42,343 bases of DNA from Bordetella parapertussis (GTDB taxonomy: Bacteria; Pseudomonadota; Gammaproteobacteria; Burkholderiales; Burkholderiaceae_B). The position numbers were made by a program, and so were the translations under genes. Of this stretch, positions 16,540-25,034 are shown in pieces. The DNA lies in assembly GCA_945895265.1 (NCBI GenBank), contig CAMDEF010000037.1:1-42343 (forward strand), read 5' to 3'. Numbering within the stretch: the stretch's first letter is position 1; every line of letters starts with the position of its first letter. Under the pieces are notes generated by a model. It was not told where the DNA came from, ran no database searches, and saw only the letters and a program-made list of their open reading frames with translations.

Positions 16540-16689
16540 ATGTCAGTTGCTACTTCACAGCAAGAAACACCGCCACGTCTGGATCCGAGCCGCTTGCGGC
16601 TGATTGCGGTGGCGGTGTATCAAAGTATCGGCGTGCCAGCGCAAGACGCACAGTTAACCGCCGATACCTTGGTGCCTCCGGGGCTTTAG
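16540..16689 (+). pseudogene. Relic of an Ldh-family (malate/L-lactate dehydrogenase type) gene
   Basis: A 49-codon frame starts one base after the hydrolase stop. Residues 12-45 (RLDPSRLRLIAVAVYQSIGV and on to AQLTADTLV) resemble the N-terminal helix region of PF02615 NAD(P)-dependent dehydrogenases, normally followed by a Q-A-D-L-x-G-H-x-S-H-G stretch. Here the homology stops at DTLV, the reading runs into a REP-like palindrome (PPGL, then TAG), and no continuation is visible in the next 140 bases. The full family length is about 340 aa, so most of the gene has been lost. Its spacing suggests it was once in an operon with the hydrolases. Confidence 0.6.
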
Positions 16690-16703
16690 CCAGCCCCTAC
16701 CAA
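16669..16703 (-). repeat. REP-like palindrome with GTAG head
   Basis: On the minus strand GTAG (16697-16700) directly precedes a GC-rich imperfect palindrome, with GGGGCT arms (16680-16685 and 16692-16697) and outer TTGGT/ACCAA arms (16669-16673 and 16699-16703). A tetranucleotide GTAG followed by a short palindrome is the hallmark of REP elements mobilised by RAYT transposases. It lies exactly where the Ldh-family homology ends. I see only one copy in the window. Confidence 0.45.
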
Positions 16704-16831
16704 TATTCTCATACTTGGCATGGCATTTGCTTATAGCCAAGTGGTATATCCAAACACAGTGATTGATGCGCGCTTCACCGTATCATTTGGCTTGCCTTTT
16801 TTTCTTCTATTGAGTTATCTGGAGCCCTTCA

Positions 16832-17380
16832 ATGAGCAACGACAATGCCCCTTCAACCGTCAAAGCCTACTTGCGCCCAATTGATCGCGACGGTTTGTTA
16901 GGCTTCGCTGAAAAAGGTCGTGCAGACCCAACGCGAAAAGGCACCAATAAAGTGCATACCGTGTGCGAAGGTCAGTACCGAACCCTCAGCTACGTTGGCA
17001 AACATCAGCCGGTTGTGGTTGACGAGCCCCCCCATTTATTTGGGCAAGATACGGCGCCGGCACCAGGTGAAGTTGTCTTATCAGCGCTCGGCGGCTGTTT
17101 GGCCGTTGGGATCACAGCAGTCGCGACCTGGAAGCAAGTTAAGTTGTCAAAGCTCGAGCTGTTTCTAGAGGGCGATATCGGTAACCCTGCGGCCTGGGGC
17201 GCAGGCGGTGCAGAGATGGCACCGCCTCAAATGGGCTTTCAGGCAATACGCGTCAAAGTAGTGCTCGAGGGTGATGCGTCGCGCGAGCAACTTGATGAAA
17301 TCGTGCGTCATGCCAATATGTACTCGCCCGTTGCCAACTCAATGCGTAATCCGATTGGATTTGAAATCGGGCTAGCCTAA
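16832..17380 (+). CDS. OsmC-family protein
   Basis: 182 aa with the OsmC core: DEPPHLFGQDTAPAPGEVVLSALGGC (split here by position: Glu65, peroxidatic-type C89), then the C-terminal half ending SPVANSMRNP. OsmC proteins reduce organic hydroperoxides with two Cys. Here the second position, normally CPVxNS, reads YSPVANS, so the resolving Cys is missing. Related single-Cys members exist and may bind other ligands. GGAG sits seven bases upstream of the ATG. It is followed after 83 bases by the flavoprotein/rubredoxin-reductase pair on the same strand and may be co-transcribed with it. Confidence 0.88.
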   Translation: MSNDNAPSTVKAYLRPIDRDGLLGFAEKGRADPTRKGTNKVHTVCEGQYRTLSYVGKHQPVVVDEPPHLFGQDTAPAPGEVVLSALGGCLAVGITAVATWKQVKLSKLELFLEGDIGNPAAWGAGGAEMAPPQMGFQAIRVKVVLEGDASREQLDEIVRHANMYSPVANSMRNPIGFEIGLA

Positions 17381-17463
17381 TTCATTGCGTCATCTCGCTT
17401 GTACTCGGCGCCTCTTCAAACCAGGTCCAAGCGAAAGTCAAAACGTAACTTTGAGTTCGAATC

Positions 17464-18600
17464 ATGAACCCCACAGATGCAAGCCGCGCCATCCTAAATA
17501 CGCCGACAAGCGATTTGCTGGCGCGTGTCAAACACATCGCTAGCGGCGACTTAGCCAGTGCCGCTTACAAAATCGATCACGAAGGTTTTTATCCCGCTGG
17601 CATCATGCAGACCTTGGGTCAAGCCGGTGCCTTTGGTGCGCACCTAGATCGCAGTGGACAAAAATTCGGCCTGGCGATCGACGCGATGCGCGAGATCGCA
17701 CGCAATTGCGGCTCAACCGGATTCTTATCGTGGTGTCACGACGTATGCGGTCTGTATCTCGAGCAATCGGGTAACCCTGCCTTGATGGGAACCATCTTAG
17801 ATGAACACTCCTGTGCCAATACATTAGGCGGCACAGCGCTCTCCAATCCAATGAAAACCTTTGCGGGCATTGAAAAAATGCTGTTGCGCGCCAAGCGCGT
17901 ACCGGGCGGTTATCGGGTCAGTGGCGCGTTGCCGTGGGTCAGTCACATCGGCCGCGGGCAATACTGTGGTGCGATTGCAGGTGTGTATTTGGATGACGGC
18001 AGTACGTCACACGAAATTATGTTTTTGCTTAGATGTACCGACGACGTGGTACTGCGGCAATGTCCTGAATTTTCTGGCATGGAAGGCACGAGCACTTGGG
18101 GGATTCGTCTAGACGATTATTTTGTCAGCGAAGATGCGTTGATCGCTGACCCTGCCAAGCCGTTTATTGCGCGAGTGCGCGCAGCGTTCGTGTTGCTTCA
18201 AACAGGTTGGGCACTTGGGGTCACTCAAGGCAGTATTGAGTCGATGCTTGAAGTTGAGCCGCTGTTAGGCCATGTCAATAAATTTTTAGATAATCGTCCT
18301 GACGAATTGCAGGCTGAACTTGATGATTTAAGCCAGCGCATTCAGACGCTTGCTTTGACGCCTTATGATGGCAGCGTTGATTATGTGATCAGTGTGCTTG
18401 ATGCACGTGCGCAGAGTGCCGAACTGTCACTGCGGGCATCACAGTCGGGTTTGTTGCATCAGGGCGCACGCGGCTACATGATGAATACAGCCCCGCAACG
18501 TCGTATCCGTGAGTCTCACTTCGTGGCAATCGTCACGCCCGCGATTAAGCATTTACGCTGGGAGATGGCTCGCTTATCTAAACAGGTGTTGCCTGCATGA
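17464..18600 (+). CDS. Acyl-CoA-dehydrogenase-fold flavoprotein lacking the catalytic Glu
   Basis: 378 aa. The order of segments is that of the ACAD fold: an N-terminal helical domain ([13 protein letters not shown]), a middle beta-domain ([17 protein letters not shown] and [16 protein letters not shown]), and a C-terminal helical domain ending [20 protein letters not shown]. In true acyl-CoA dehydrogenases the last segment continues into YEGT with the base Glu; here it reads VTPA, so the base is missing. That is common to ACAD-fold monooxygenases of the DszC/HpaB type and to desulfinases. The stop overlaps the ATG of a rubredoxin-reductase fusion by 4 bases, suggesting this reductase supplies its electrons. 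The substrate is unknown. Confidence 0.85.
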   Translation: MNPTDASRAILNTPTSDLLARVKHIASGDLASAAYKIDHEGFYPAGIMQTLGQAGAFGAHLDRSGQKFGLAIDAMREIARNCGSTGFLSWCHDVCGLYLEQSGNPALMGTILDEHSCANTLGGTALSNPMKTFAGIEKMLLRAKRVPGGYRVSGALPWVSHIGRGQYCGAIAGVYLDDGSTSHEIMFLLRCTDDVVLRQCPEFSGMEGTSTWGIRLDDYFVSEDALIADPAKPFIARVRAAFVLLQTGWALGVTQGSIESMLEVEPLLGHVNKFLDNRPDELQAELDDLSQRIQTLALTPYDGSVDYVISVLDARAQSAELSLRASQSGLLHQGARGYMMNTAPQRRIRESHFVAIVTPAIKHLRWEMARLSKQVLPA

Positions 18601-19919
18601 CGCAAGACCAAGCCTGGAAACAGTTTATTTGTCGTGCTTGTGGCCTGATTTACGACGAACAACTCGGCGATCCTGACAGCGGGATTGCGCCAGGTACGCG
18701 ATTTGCAGAGATTCCGGACGACTGGGTTTGCCCCTTGTGCGGTGTCGTGAAAGCCGACTTCGAGCCCTATGAGTCATTGAGCGCCACGCCTGTGACTGGC
18801 AGTGCGCCTTTGAAACTGGCTCGTGGCGTCGGAGTCGTGATTGTTGGAGGGGGTCAGGCCGGCTGGGCTGCCGCTGAGGCGGTGCGTGCTCAAGATGCTG
18901 TGGTGCCGATTACGATGGTGACCGCTTGTGAGGGCGATCGCTACCTCAAGCCTGAACTCTCGATTGCGCTGCGCCGTCGCTCGAGTCGTGAGTCGCTAGT
19001 CCGTGAAACTGGCGTAGCCAGTGCGGCTCGCCTTGGGGTGCGACTCATGGCCCAGACCTTTGCTGTGGGCTTATCACCTGCACTGCATCAGTTACGTACT
19101 ACGCGAGGTAATTTGCAATACACCTCTTTAATCCTGGCCCAAGGCGCGCGACCTGCGTTGCCCGAGGCGTTGCCGGCTCATCTTTGCTGGAGAATCAATG
19201 ATTTGGACGCGTGGGTCAGGCTCAAGCGCCAGTTAGGTGACGCGCCAAAACATATTGTCATTATCGGGGCTGGGATGGTGGGGTGCGAATTAGCCGATGA
19301 TTTTATGGCGGCTGGGCATCAGGTGACTTTGCTTGACTTGCAACAAGCCCCCTTGGCGGCTTTGTTGCCCGAACAGGCGTCTGGACGTTTGCGTGCAGCA
19401 CTTGAAGCTGCGGGCGTGAAATTTTTAGGTGCGACGCAAGTCGCGGGGGTGACTCAACGCGCTGGGGGCACGAAGTCTGTCGCGCTTGTTGGTGCTGCGG
19501 CGATTGAGTGCGACGAAGTGGTCGCTGCGACTGGGCTGGTGACCGATACCCGCCTGGCGGCCGGCGCAAAATTGAAGGTTCATCGAGGCATCGTGGTTGA
19601 TCCTTTGACGCTGCAGACGAGTGCAGACGATGTGTACGCTCTTGGCGACTGTGTCAGTATTGATGGCATGCCTTGTCGCTTCATCGAGCCGATTTCAAAA
19701 CAGGCGCATGCCATTGCCAGCGCAATTGCCGGTCATGTGGATGCCCCTTATTTGCACAGCGACCCGGTGATACGCTTGAAAACACATTCTTTGCCGGTGG
19801 TGATGCACGGAATCCCCGTTTCTGATGGGCGTTGGTGTGTGGTGTCAGACACGGCAAAACAGCTCAAAATGACTCAACAAGTTGACGGCGTTGATTGTTG
19901 TACGCTTGAGCTTGGCTGA
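18597..19919 (+). CDS. Rubredoxin fused to FAD-dependent NAD(P)H:rubredoxin reductase
   Basis: 440 aa. Residues 8-58 are a rubredoxin with the iron ligands C12, C15 (CRACG), C45 and C48 (CPLCG). After a linker comes a pyridine-nucleotide-disulfide-type reductase: FAD loop [13 protein letters not shown] (about 81-93), NAD(P) loop [12 protein letters not shown] (about 220-231), and YALGDC for the FAD (about 345-350). The fusion should carry electrons from NAD(P)H through FAD to the Fe centre in one chain. Free-standing rubredoxin systems feed alkane hydroxylases or oxygen-scavenging flavoproteins. Here the overlapping partner is an ACAD-fold protein, which makes a reductive flavin reaction the likeliest role. 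No transposition signs. Confidence 0.93.
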   Translation: MTQDQAWKQFICRACGLIYDEQLGDPDSGIAPGTRFAEIPDDWVCPLCGVVKADFEPYESLSATPVTGSAPLKLARGVGVVIVGGGQAGWAAAEAVRAQDAVVPITMVTACEGDRYLKPELSIALRRRSSRESLVRETGVASAARLGVRLMAQTFAVGLSPALHQLRTTRGNLQYTSLILAQGARPALPEALPAHLCWRINDLDAWVRLKRQLGDAPKHIVIIGAGMVGCELADDFMAAGHQVTLLDLQQAPLAALLPEQASGRLRAALEAAGVKFLGATQVAGVTQRAGGTKSVALVGAAAIECDEVVAATGLVTDTRLAAGAKLKVHRGIVVDPLTLQTSADDVYALGDCVSIDGMPCRFIEPISKQAHAIASAIAGHVDAPYLHSDPVIRLKTHSLPVVMHGIPVSDGRWCVVSDTAKQLKMTQQVDGVDCCTLELG

Positions 19920-20093
19920 GGTTGCACGCAAATCCGATAAAAAATACGGCTTTGCGAAAGCGTTCAAATTGAGTATCGTAGGGCATGCTAAGGGCGGCTA
20001 TCGTGCGCAAAGGGTGGCGAGATCCCCACCGATGTTGTGTGCTGCGTAGTCATCCCTTACTTAAGATTTAAATAAAACAATCGGAGACTTTCA

Positions 20094-20465
20094 ATGAGAT
20101 TTAGTATTCAACACGCAAAAGACAAGCCCTTTTCGCACGACGGTTTGCGCGAGTATTTTGATTATCGCGATTTAGGTATTTATGACTCGACCGATAAAAA
20201 GGTGGTCGCGCATGTGATAAAGGCCAGTAAAGGTAGCAACGCGCACGGCGATTGGCACTGCCATGAAGTCGAATTTCAGTTTGTGTTTGTTTTAAAAGGC
20301 TGGGCCATTTTTGAATATGAAGGCCACGGTACCCATAAGCTTGAGGCCGGCACCTGTGTGCATCAGGCCCCTGGTATTCGTCATCGTGAAATTGAACACT
20401 CTGAAGATTTTGAAACGCTTGAATTGATTTTGCCAGGCGATTTCAAAACAATTCAGCTGCCTTAA
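20094..20465 (+). CDS. Small single-domain cupin
   Basis: 123 aa with one cupin barrel: WHCHEVEFQFVFVLKGWAIFEYEG provides H-x-H-x-E-x-x ligands of motif 1 (described here without the full stretch being unusual), and APGIRHREIEH provides the motif 2 His. GGAGA lies 6 bases upstream of the ATG. Such small cupins bind a divalent metal and may act as isomerases, dioxygenase-like enzymes or sensor proteins. It follows the rubredoxin-reductase gene after 174 bases on the same strand; whether it belongs to that system is not shown. Confidence 0.85.
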   Translation: MRFSIQHAKDKPFSHDGLREYFDYRDLGIYDSTDKKVVAHVIKASKGSNAHGDWHCHEVEFQFVFVLKGWAIFEYEGHGTHKLEAGTCVHQAPGIRHREIEHSEDFETLELILPGDFKTIQLP

Positions 20466-20484
20466 GTCGAACTGTTTGGTGGCT

Positions 20485-20548
20485 TGAATCTCAACGATTC
20501 ATCGACTGGCAAGCAAGCCATTCACCGGATTTGAATGACAAGATTCAA
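20485..20548. terminator. Two small hairpins between convergent cupin and SGNH genes
   Basis: TGAATC-TCAAC-GATTCA (20485-20501) and TTGAAT-GACAAG-ATTCAA (20531-20548) are exact 6-bp stems in the 98-base gap between two convergent genes. Neither is followed by a T-run on either strand, so they are weak terminator candidates only. Confidence 0.25.
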
Positions 20549-20563
20549 TGTCCATGGTTGAAC

Positions 20564-22006
20564 TCAAAGCGGTGACTTGAACGCCTCTTCAAGGCGCATC
20601 TCTTGGCTAAACAGTCGTGCGCTTGCCTGATACCCCGCGACAGTGAGGTGTATCAAGTCGCGAGCCATCAGTGGTGGACTTTGCTTGAGCCAGGCGTACG
20701 AGCCGCCTGGTCCGCCCATCGCTCGCTGCCAGTCCCAAAACCCACAGCCGTTCTGTTGACCAACAGTTTGTTGAATGCGGCTGATTTGTTCGTGAATACG
20801 CGAGTAGACCAGTAGCTCTTTTGCGATCGCCGGTGCCGTGCTTGTGCTTTGAGGCTGATCTTTTTGAGTGTTCGCGCGCGGCTTGGATTTGTTAGACCGA
20901 GCAATGAGTGTGCCGCGATCTGTCGGGCCCAGCAACACGCAGACGGCCTTTGGGTAAATGCGCCGTAAATTTTGCAGACTGGCCGTCAGATCGTTTTCGT
21001 ACTGAAGGGGATCAAAGGGTTTTTGATTGCCTTCGTTTGTGCCGTACTGAAGTAATACGACGTCGTAAGGCGTTTGATTGCCCAGTGCCTGAAAGTACTC
21101 AGGGTCGATGAGCTTCCAGCTGCGCACTGTTGCCCCCGGTATCGCAAGGGTGTCAAAATACAGGCGTGCTGGTTCGGCGTAGGCCGGTACAAATCCCTCA
21201 AGACTGATCGACCCCTTCACAAGCCGTAACTTGAGCGTTGACATCAAGCCTCCTTGGATTTGAATCTGTATGGCGCCTCGCTCATTGAGTGTCAGCTCAA
21301 CCAGTTGTTCGGGTAACTGATCAATCGTGATGCCCAGCGTGGTGGGCATTGTGCTGGCTGCATACATAATATCGACCCCACGCAGGTTTGGCTGTTGTCC
21401 TTGTGTTCGAAAGTCAACCCATTGATAGCTGTTGTTAATCGTCGAAGTCAGGCGTGCCATGCCGCGTGAAAATTTTACGCCCTCTTGCCCACCAACGTAT
21501 GCGAGGTCGTACTTCCAACCTTGCCCCTGGCATTGCTTGCGCAGCGGCAAGCGCACGCCACCACGTGCGAGCGTAGGCGGGATGAAACGTGGCTGCACCT
21601 TGTCTTTTGGCAAGCTGACCGATTGAAAGAGTTCTTCAGCAAAAAAATTCGCCGCAGCGTGACTGTCGCCCCAAAGGCCAATATTGAGCGGGCGTGATTT
21701 AGGCAACTTTGAAAAAAGACCGACTGAACTCTGAGTGCTTGCAGCCGAGTGAGGTAAAGATTTTATAAACTCAAGTAACAGATCTTCTTCAGGGATTTCG
21801 TAAAGCTCTTCAATTGGTGGGGGTGTTGTTTTGGGCCGCGCTGGCGGTTGACTGATCGGACATTGCAGATCTGGAGCGGGAGAACCAGCTTGAATGGTGA
21901 GGGTTTGTGCGAACAGGTTGCAGCTGTTACCCATGAACAGCAGGCTGAGGCACGCGGTGGCGAACGAAGTGCGTAGCGTCGCGTGACTACGTGAATACGC
22001 TCTCAT
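20564..22006 (-). CDS. Exported SGNH-fold protein of an O-acetylation cluster
   Basis: 480 aa. The first 35 residues form a signal peptide (CLSLLFMGNSCNLFAQ). Block I reads GLWGDSHAAANFF with the nucleophile S115; the middle block reads LLQYGTNEG with the Asn; block V is D450-L-I-H453. A long beta-rich insert lies between blocks I and the Asn block (about residues 150-300). SGNH proteins next to an MBOAT protein usually transfer or remove acetyl groups on peptidoglycan or polysaccharide. It is the last of three minus-strand genes, overlapping the preceding stop by 4 bases. The polymer acted on is not identified. Confidence 0.85.
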   Translation of the reverse strand: MRAYSRSHATLRTSFATACLSLLFMGNSCNLFAQTLTIQAGSPAPDLQCPISQPPARPKTTPPPIEELYEIPEEDLLLEFIKSLPHSAASTQSSVGLFSKLPKSRPLNIGLWGDSHAAANFFAEELFQSVSLPKDKVQPRFIPPTLARGGVRLPLRKQCQGQGWKYDLAYVGGQEGVKFSRGMARLTSTINNSYQWVDFRTQGQQPNLRGVDIMYAASTMPTTLGITIDQLPEQLVELTLNERGAIQIQIQGGLMSTLKLRLVKGSISLEGFVPAYAEPARLYFDTLAIPGATVRSWKLIDPEYFQALGNQTPYDVVLLQYGTNEGNQKPFDPLQYENDLTASLQNLRRIYPKAVCVLLGPTDRGTLIARSNKSKPRANTQKDQPQSTSTAPAIAKELLVYSRIHEQISRIQQTVGQQNGCGFWDWQRAMGGPGGSYAWLKQSPPLMARDLIHLTVAGYQASARLFSQEMRLEEAFKSPL

Positions 22007-23508
22007 GGCTTGGCTTGTTTTTTAATTAACTCATACAAACGATGACTAATTAAGCGCAAGCCGGCGTGAGTGAAATGAATGCCGTCGTCTGCTCGAAGCA
22101 TGACTTGTCCTTTGCCCGGTTCATTGACAAATTTTTTAAAAGGTTCGTCTAAGCCACCTAACAAATCTTCCGTTGAAAGATAGTCAAAATTAAACTGACT
22201 CGCCTGCTCTCTGAAGATTTTATTTTGCACGATGGCTCCGCGTTTCACGCGATCTTCTTTCATGTTGGGCAAGCCAATCCAAATCACGTGAACTTGGCGG
22301 TCTTGCGCAAACTGCATCACTTCAATGACCCGGTCACGGTATTTGTCTTCCCACTCGGGTGTGCCAAAGACAAAACGCTTTGCGCCTTCATAAATATCCC
22401 AAGGGTCGTTAGGTCCTAAAAATATGGCAATCAGTTCGAAGCCACGACTGAGTGTCTCGTCTTTGATTTTTGTGGGCCAGTCGAAATAGCGACGTACTGT
22501 CAGGCCAGTGCTTTGCGCGCTCAGGTCAACGAAGACACCCTTGGGATTTTCTTTGCGTAACTGATTGATCACCAAGGGTGCCACCCCTTGCATCATCGAA
22601 TCACCGGCAAACAGTATCTTAGGAAATGTGATGGGGGGCGCCGCGACGTCGGTCGCTGCCCGCTGATGGGTGGCAGCCATCACATTTGAAGTTGGTGGGA
22701 CAGAGGGTGCCGACGCTGTCACGGCAGCGGTTGCGGCAGGAGCAGGCGCCACAACAGGAGCAGGCGCCACAACAGGAGCAGGCGCTACAACAGGAGCAGG
22801 CGCTACAACAGGAGCAGGCGCCACAACAGGAGCAGGCGCCACAACAGGAGCAGGCGCCACAACAGGAGCAGGCGCCACAACAGGAGCAGGAGCCACAACA
22901 GGAGCAGGCGCCACAACAGGAGCTGGCGCCACAACAGGCGCAGGCGCCACAACAGGCGCAGGCGCCACAACAGGAGCAGGCGCCACAACAGGAGCAGGCG
23001 CTACAACAGGCGCGGGAGCAACCAAAGGAGCAGAGGCAGCTACAGAGACGGGAGCCGCAATAGGGCTTGGAGCAGGAGCAACCAAAGGAGCAGGGGAGAC
23101 AAATGGAGCGAGGACGACGAGTGGAGCAGGGTCCACAATAGTCGCTTGATCCCCGACAAGGCTAGGTACCACGAGTGGCACGTTAGAGAGAGTGCTTGCG
23201 CTGTCGTTTGTTTGATTTTTGAGCGTTGTGTCGCTGACTGGTGTGGTTAATTTCGTCGAGTCAGAGGCATCGTTGCGTTGATTTGGCGTTAAAAGCTGCG
23301 ACAGCTTAGTCGAGGTGAACTGTTGCACCTTGGCGATCAGGTCTTGTGTTTGACGTGATAACGCGAAGGCGTCTTCGGGCACTGCCGCACTAAGAGTGAT
23401 GTGATAGCGCGAGCCAAGATACCGATCGAACGAATCAAGCCATAGCACGGTGTTGAGTAACACCACTACGAGTAAAAAGAGGTAAAGCGGGCGTTGGGCT
23501 TTGCTCAT
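22003..23508 (-). CDS. Membrane-anchored SGNH (DUF459-like) protein with a VVAPAP repeat linker
   Basis: 501 aa. One N-terminal membrane segment (LYLFLLVVVLLNTVLWL) is followed by a periplasmic linker of about 250 residues, half of it VVAPAP hexapeptide repeats encoded by an 18-bp minisatellite. The C-terminal SGNH domain has GDS with S304, FLGPNDP with the oxyanion Asn, and DGIH with H478. I recall DUF459 proteins sitting beside MBOAT genes. The Pro/Ala linker could span the periplasm so that the domain reaches peptidoglycan or an exported glycan. One base separates it from the MBOAT stop; its stop overlaps the next SGNH gene. Confidence 0.88.
   Translation of the reverse strand: MSKAQRPLYLFLLVVVLLNTVLWLDSFDRYLGSRYHITLSAAVPEDAFALSRQTQDLIAKVQQFTSTKLSQLLTPNQRNDASDSTKLTTPVSDTTLKNQTNDSASTLSNVPLVVPSLVGDQATIVDPAPLVVLAPFVSPAPLVAPAPSPIAAPVSVAASAPLVAPAPVVAPAPVVAPAPVVAPAPVVAPAPVVAPAPVVAPAPVVAPAPVVAPAPVVAPAPVVAPAPVVAPAPVVAPAPVVAPAPVVAPAPVVAPAPAATAAVTASAPSVPPTSNVMAATHQRAATDVAAPPITFPKILFAGDSMMQGVAPLVINQLRKENPKGVFVDLSAQSTGLTVRRYFDWPTKIKDETLSRGFELIAIFLGPNDPWDIYEGAKRFVFGTPEWEDKYRDRVIEVMQFAQDRQVHVIWIGLPNMKEDRVKRGAIVQNKIFREQASQFNFDYLSTEDLLGGLDEPFKKFVNEPGKGQVMLRADDGIHFTHAGLRLISHRLYELIKKQAKP
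22745..23014. repeat. 18-bp minisatellite, 15 tandem copies
   Basis: Fifteen contiguous units of 18 bases, the plus-strand form being GGCGCCACAACAGGAGCA with few substitutions (GGCGCT, GGAGCC, AGGCGC variants). Each unit codes six residues (VVAPAP) on the minus strand, so unit gain or loss keeps the frame and changes only linker length. The low divergence implies recent expansion or ongoing homogenisation. Confidence 0.95.
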
Positions 23509-23509
23509 G

Positions 23510-24913
23510 TCAAAATCGATAATAAATAAAACTGGGCACCCCGTTGGGGCCTAATAAAATCGCCATAAAGGCAAGCCCACTCACTAAACAGGTCAGTGCT
23601 ATCCACCCGAGCTCGGTGAGCCACTGCACACAGGCTTGTTCAAGGCGTTGAGCCTGCGCGCTTAACAAAAAGAAAATGATCACGAAGGCTGCGAGCAGGC
23701 CGTGTTGAAATTCAGGCGTGCCCAAGCCATTGGCGAGTGCCGAGAGTAATTGCAAGGCCGCCTCATTTGTGTCAGCCCTAAAAAATACCCAAGCGAGCGC
23801 AATGTAAGATAAGGTGAAGAGTCGTGCGAGCGCGACCGGCATCGCTTGCTCTTTGCCAAGCATCTTATCGTAGAGGTTGACGAACACCACGCCGAGTCCG
23901 TGTAAAGTACCCCAGACAATAAAGGTAGAGTTGGCGCCATGCCATAGTCCACTGATCACCATCGCTAACAGGATATTGATCTGCGTGTGTGCGAAGCCCT
24001 TTCGGTTGCCGCCCAACGGAATGTAGACATAATCACGGATAAAGCTTGAGAGTGAAATGTGCCAGTGGCGCCAAAATTCTTGCAGGTTGATGGCTAAATA
24101 GGGCTGCTTAAAATTGATAGGAAGACTGAATCCGAGCATCAAAGCGAGCCCGGTGACAATCAAGGTATAGCCGGCGAAGTCTAAAAAAATCTGCAACGAA
24201 TAGCCTACGATGGCTGCAAACGCGGTCACAAACGTTTGTGAGTCTGGATATTTAAAGGCCTCGTCGACAAACGTTGCGGCTAGCCACGAGGCAAAGACCA
24301 TTTTTTGAAAGAGTCCTAGCAAGAGGTAGTAAATCGCCTTTTGTGTTTGGCGCGGCAACCCGACGTCTGGCCCGTCAAGTTGTGCAAAAAAGTCACGAGC
24401 ACGCATGATCGGCCCCGCAAACAAGGTCGGCCAAAAAGATAAGAATAAAAGCAGATGAATAAAAGAGGTGCGAGGCGGTTTACTTTCGTACTGCCAGACA
24501 AGGTAGGTGACTGCCTGGAAGGTGAAAAATGAAATCCCAGCAGGTGCCACGATATCAATAATGGGCAGTAACGCCTGCATGCCCACGTTGGGCATCAGCG
24601 TCGAGAGCAGTTGACGGACAAATTCGTAATATTTGCTTGCGAGTAGCAAAACTAGACTCACCAGCACACTGATGGCAAACCAGAGCTTGCGACGAGGATG
24701 AGTTTTGCAAGACTGTACCCATCGACCCGCCAGCCAAATATAGGCACTAAACAGCAGCAAGATACCGGCGAATTGCACCGACCAGGTGGCGTAAAGCGCG
24801 TAACCTGAAAGCGTTAAAAACCCCAGTTGGATTGAACGGTGACGGTTAAGTGACCAGTAAATGGGGAAGAAAATCAGGGCAATGAGCGCAAACTCTGGCG
24901 ACACGAAGCTCAT
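23510..24913 (-). CDS. MBOAT-family O-acyltransferase (AlgI/PatA-like)
   Basis: 467 aa, about 10-12 membrane helices. MBOAT signatures are FWRHWHISLSSFIRDYVY and the invariant His in SGLWHGANSTF (H325). Proteins of this type take acetyl groups from a cytoplasmic donor across the inner membrane and pass them to an SGNH partner that acetylates alginate, cellulose, peptidoglycan or O-antigen. Two SGNH genes follow at spacings of 1 base and a 4-base overlap, giving a clear three-gene operon. No glycan synthase gene lies in it. No Shine-Dalgarno is visible just before the ATG. Confidence 0.93.
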   Translation of the reverse strand: MSFVSPEFALIALIFFPIYWSLNRHRSIQLGFLTLSGYALYATWSVQFAGILLLFSAYIWLAGRWVQSCKTHPRRKLWFAISVLVSLVLLLASKYYEFVRQLLSTLMPNVGMQALLPIIDIVAPAGISFFTFQAVTYLVWQYESKPPRTSFIHLLLFLSFWPTLFAGPIMRARDFFAQLDGPDVGLPRQTQKAIYYLLLGLFQKMVFASWLAATFVDEAFKYPDSQTFVTAFAAIVGYSLQIFLDFAGYTLIVTGLALMLGFSLPINFKQPYLAINLQEFWRHWHISLSSFIRDYVYIPLGGNRKGFAHTQINILLAMVISGLWHGANSTFIVWGTLHGLGVVFVNLYDKMLGKEQAMPVALARLFTLSYIALAWVFFRADTNEAALQLLSALANGLGTPEFQHGLLAAFVIIFFLLSAQAQRLEQACVQWLTELGWIALTCLVSGLAFMAILLGPNGVPSFIYYRF

Positions 24914-24993
24914 GGCAACAGCGCAGCGTCGGACTTAAAACCAGAGTAAGCAAGCATGCTGGTACGAGATATCAGGGCGAATGGTGACTAAGA

Positions 24994-25010
24994 GCCTTGC
25001 CAAGCAAGGC
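24994..25010. promoter_or_regulatory. Stem-loop in divergent leader upstream of the alpha/beta hydrolase gene
   Basis: GCCTTGC-CAA-GCAAGGC forms an exact 7-bp stem with a 3-base loop, 24 bases before the proposed hydrolase start, in the 121-base divergent region. It may be an operator or a leader hairpin. No T-run follows. Confidence 0.35.
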
Positions 25011-25034
25011 ATTTCAGGTAAATTTTAACTTACT

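Noticed and set aside
16713..16742. ACTTGGC/GCCAAGT inverted repeat as a terminator
   Set aside because: 16-base loop and no T-run; likely chance.
22745..23014. CRISPR array
   Set aside because: Repeats are contiguous with no spacers and are in frame within a gene.
22670..23149. Plus-strand frame of repeated GAGATT-type hexapeptides across the minisatellite
   Set aside because: It is the antisense reading of the VVAPAP repeat; any frame through an 18-bp repeat stays open.
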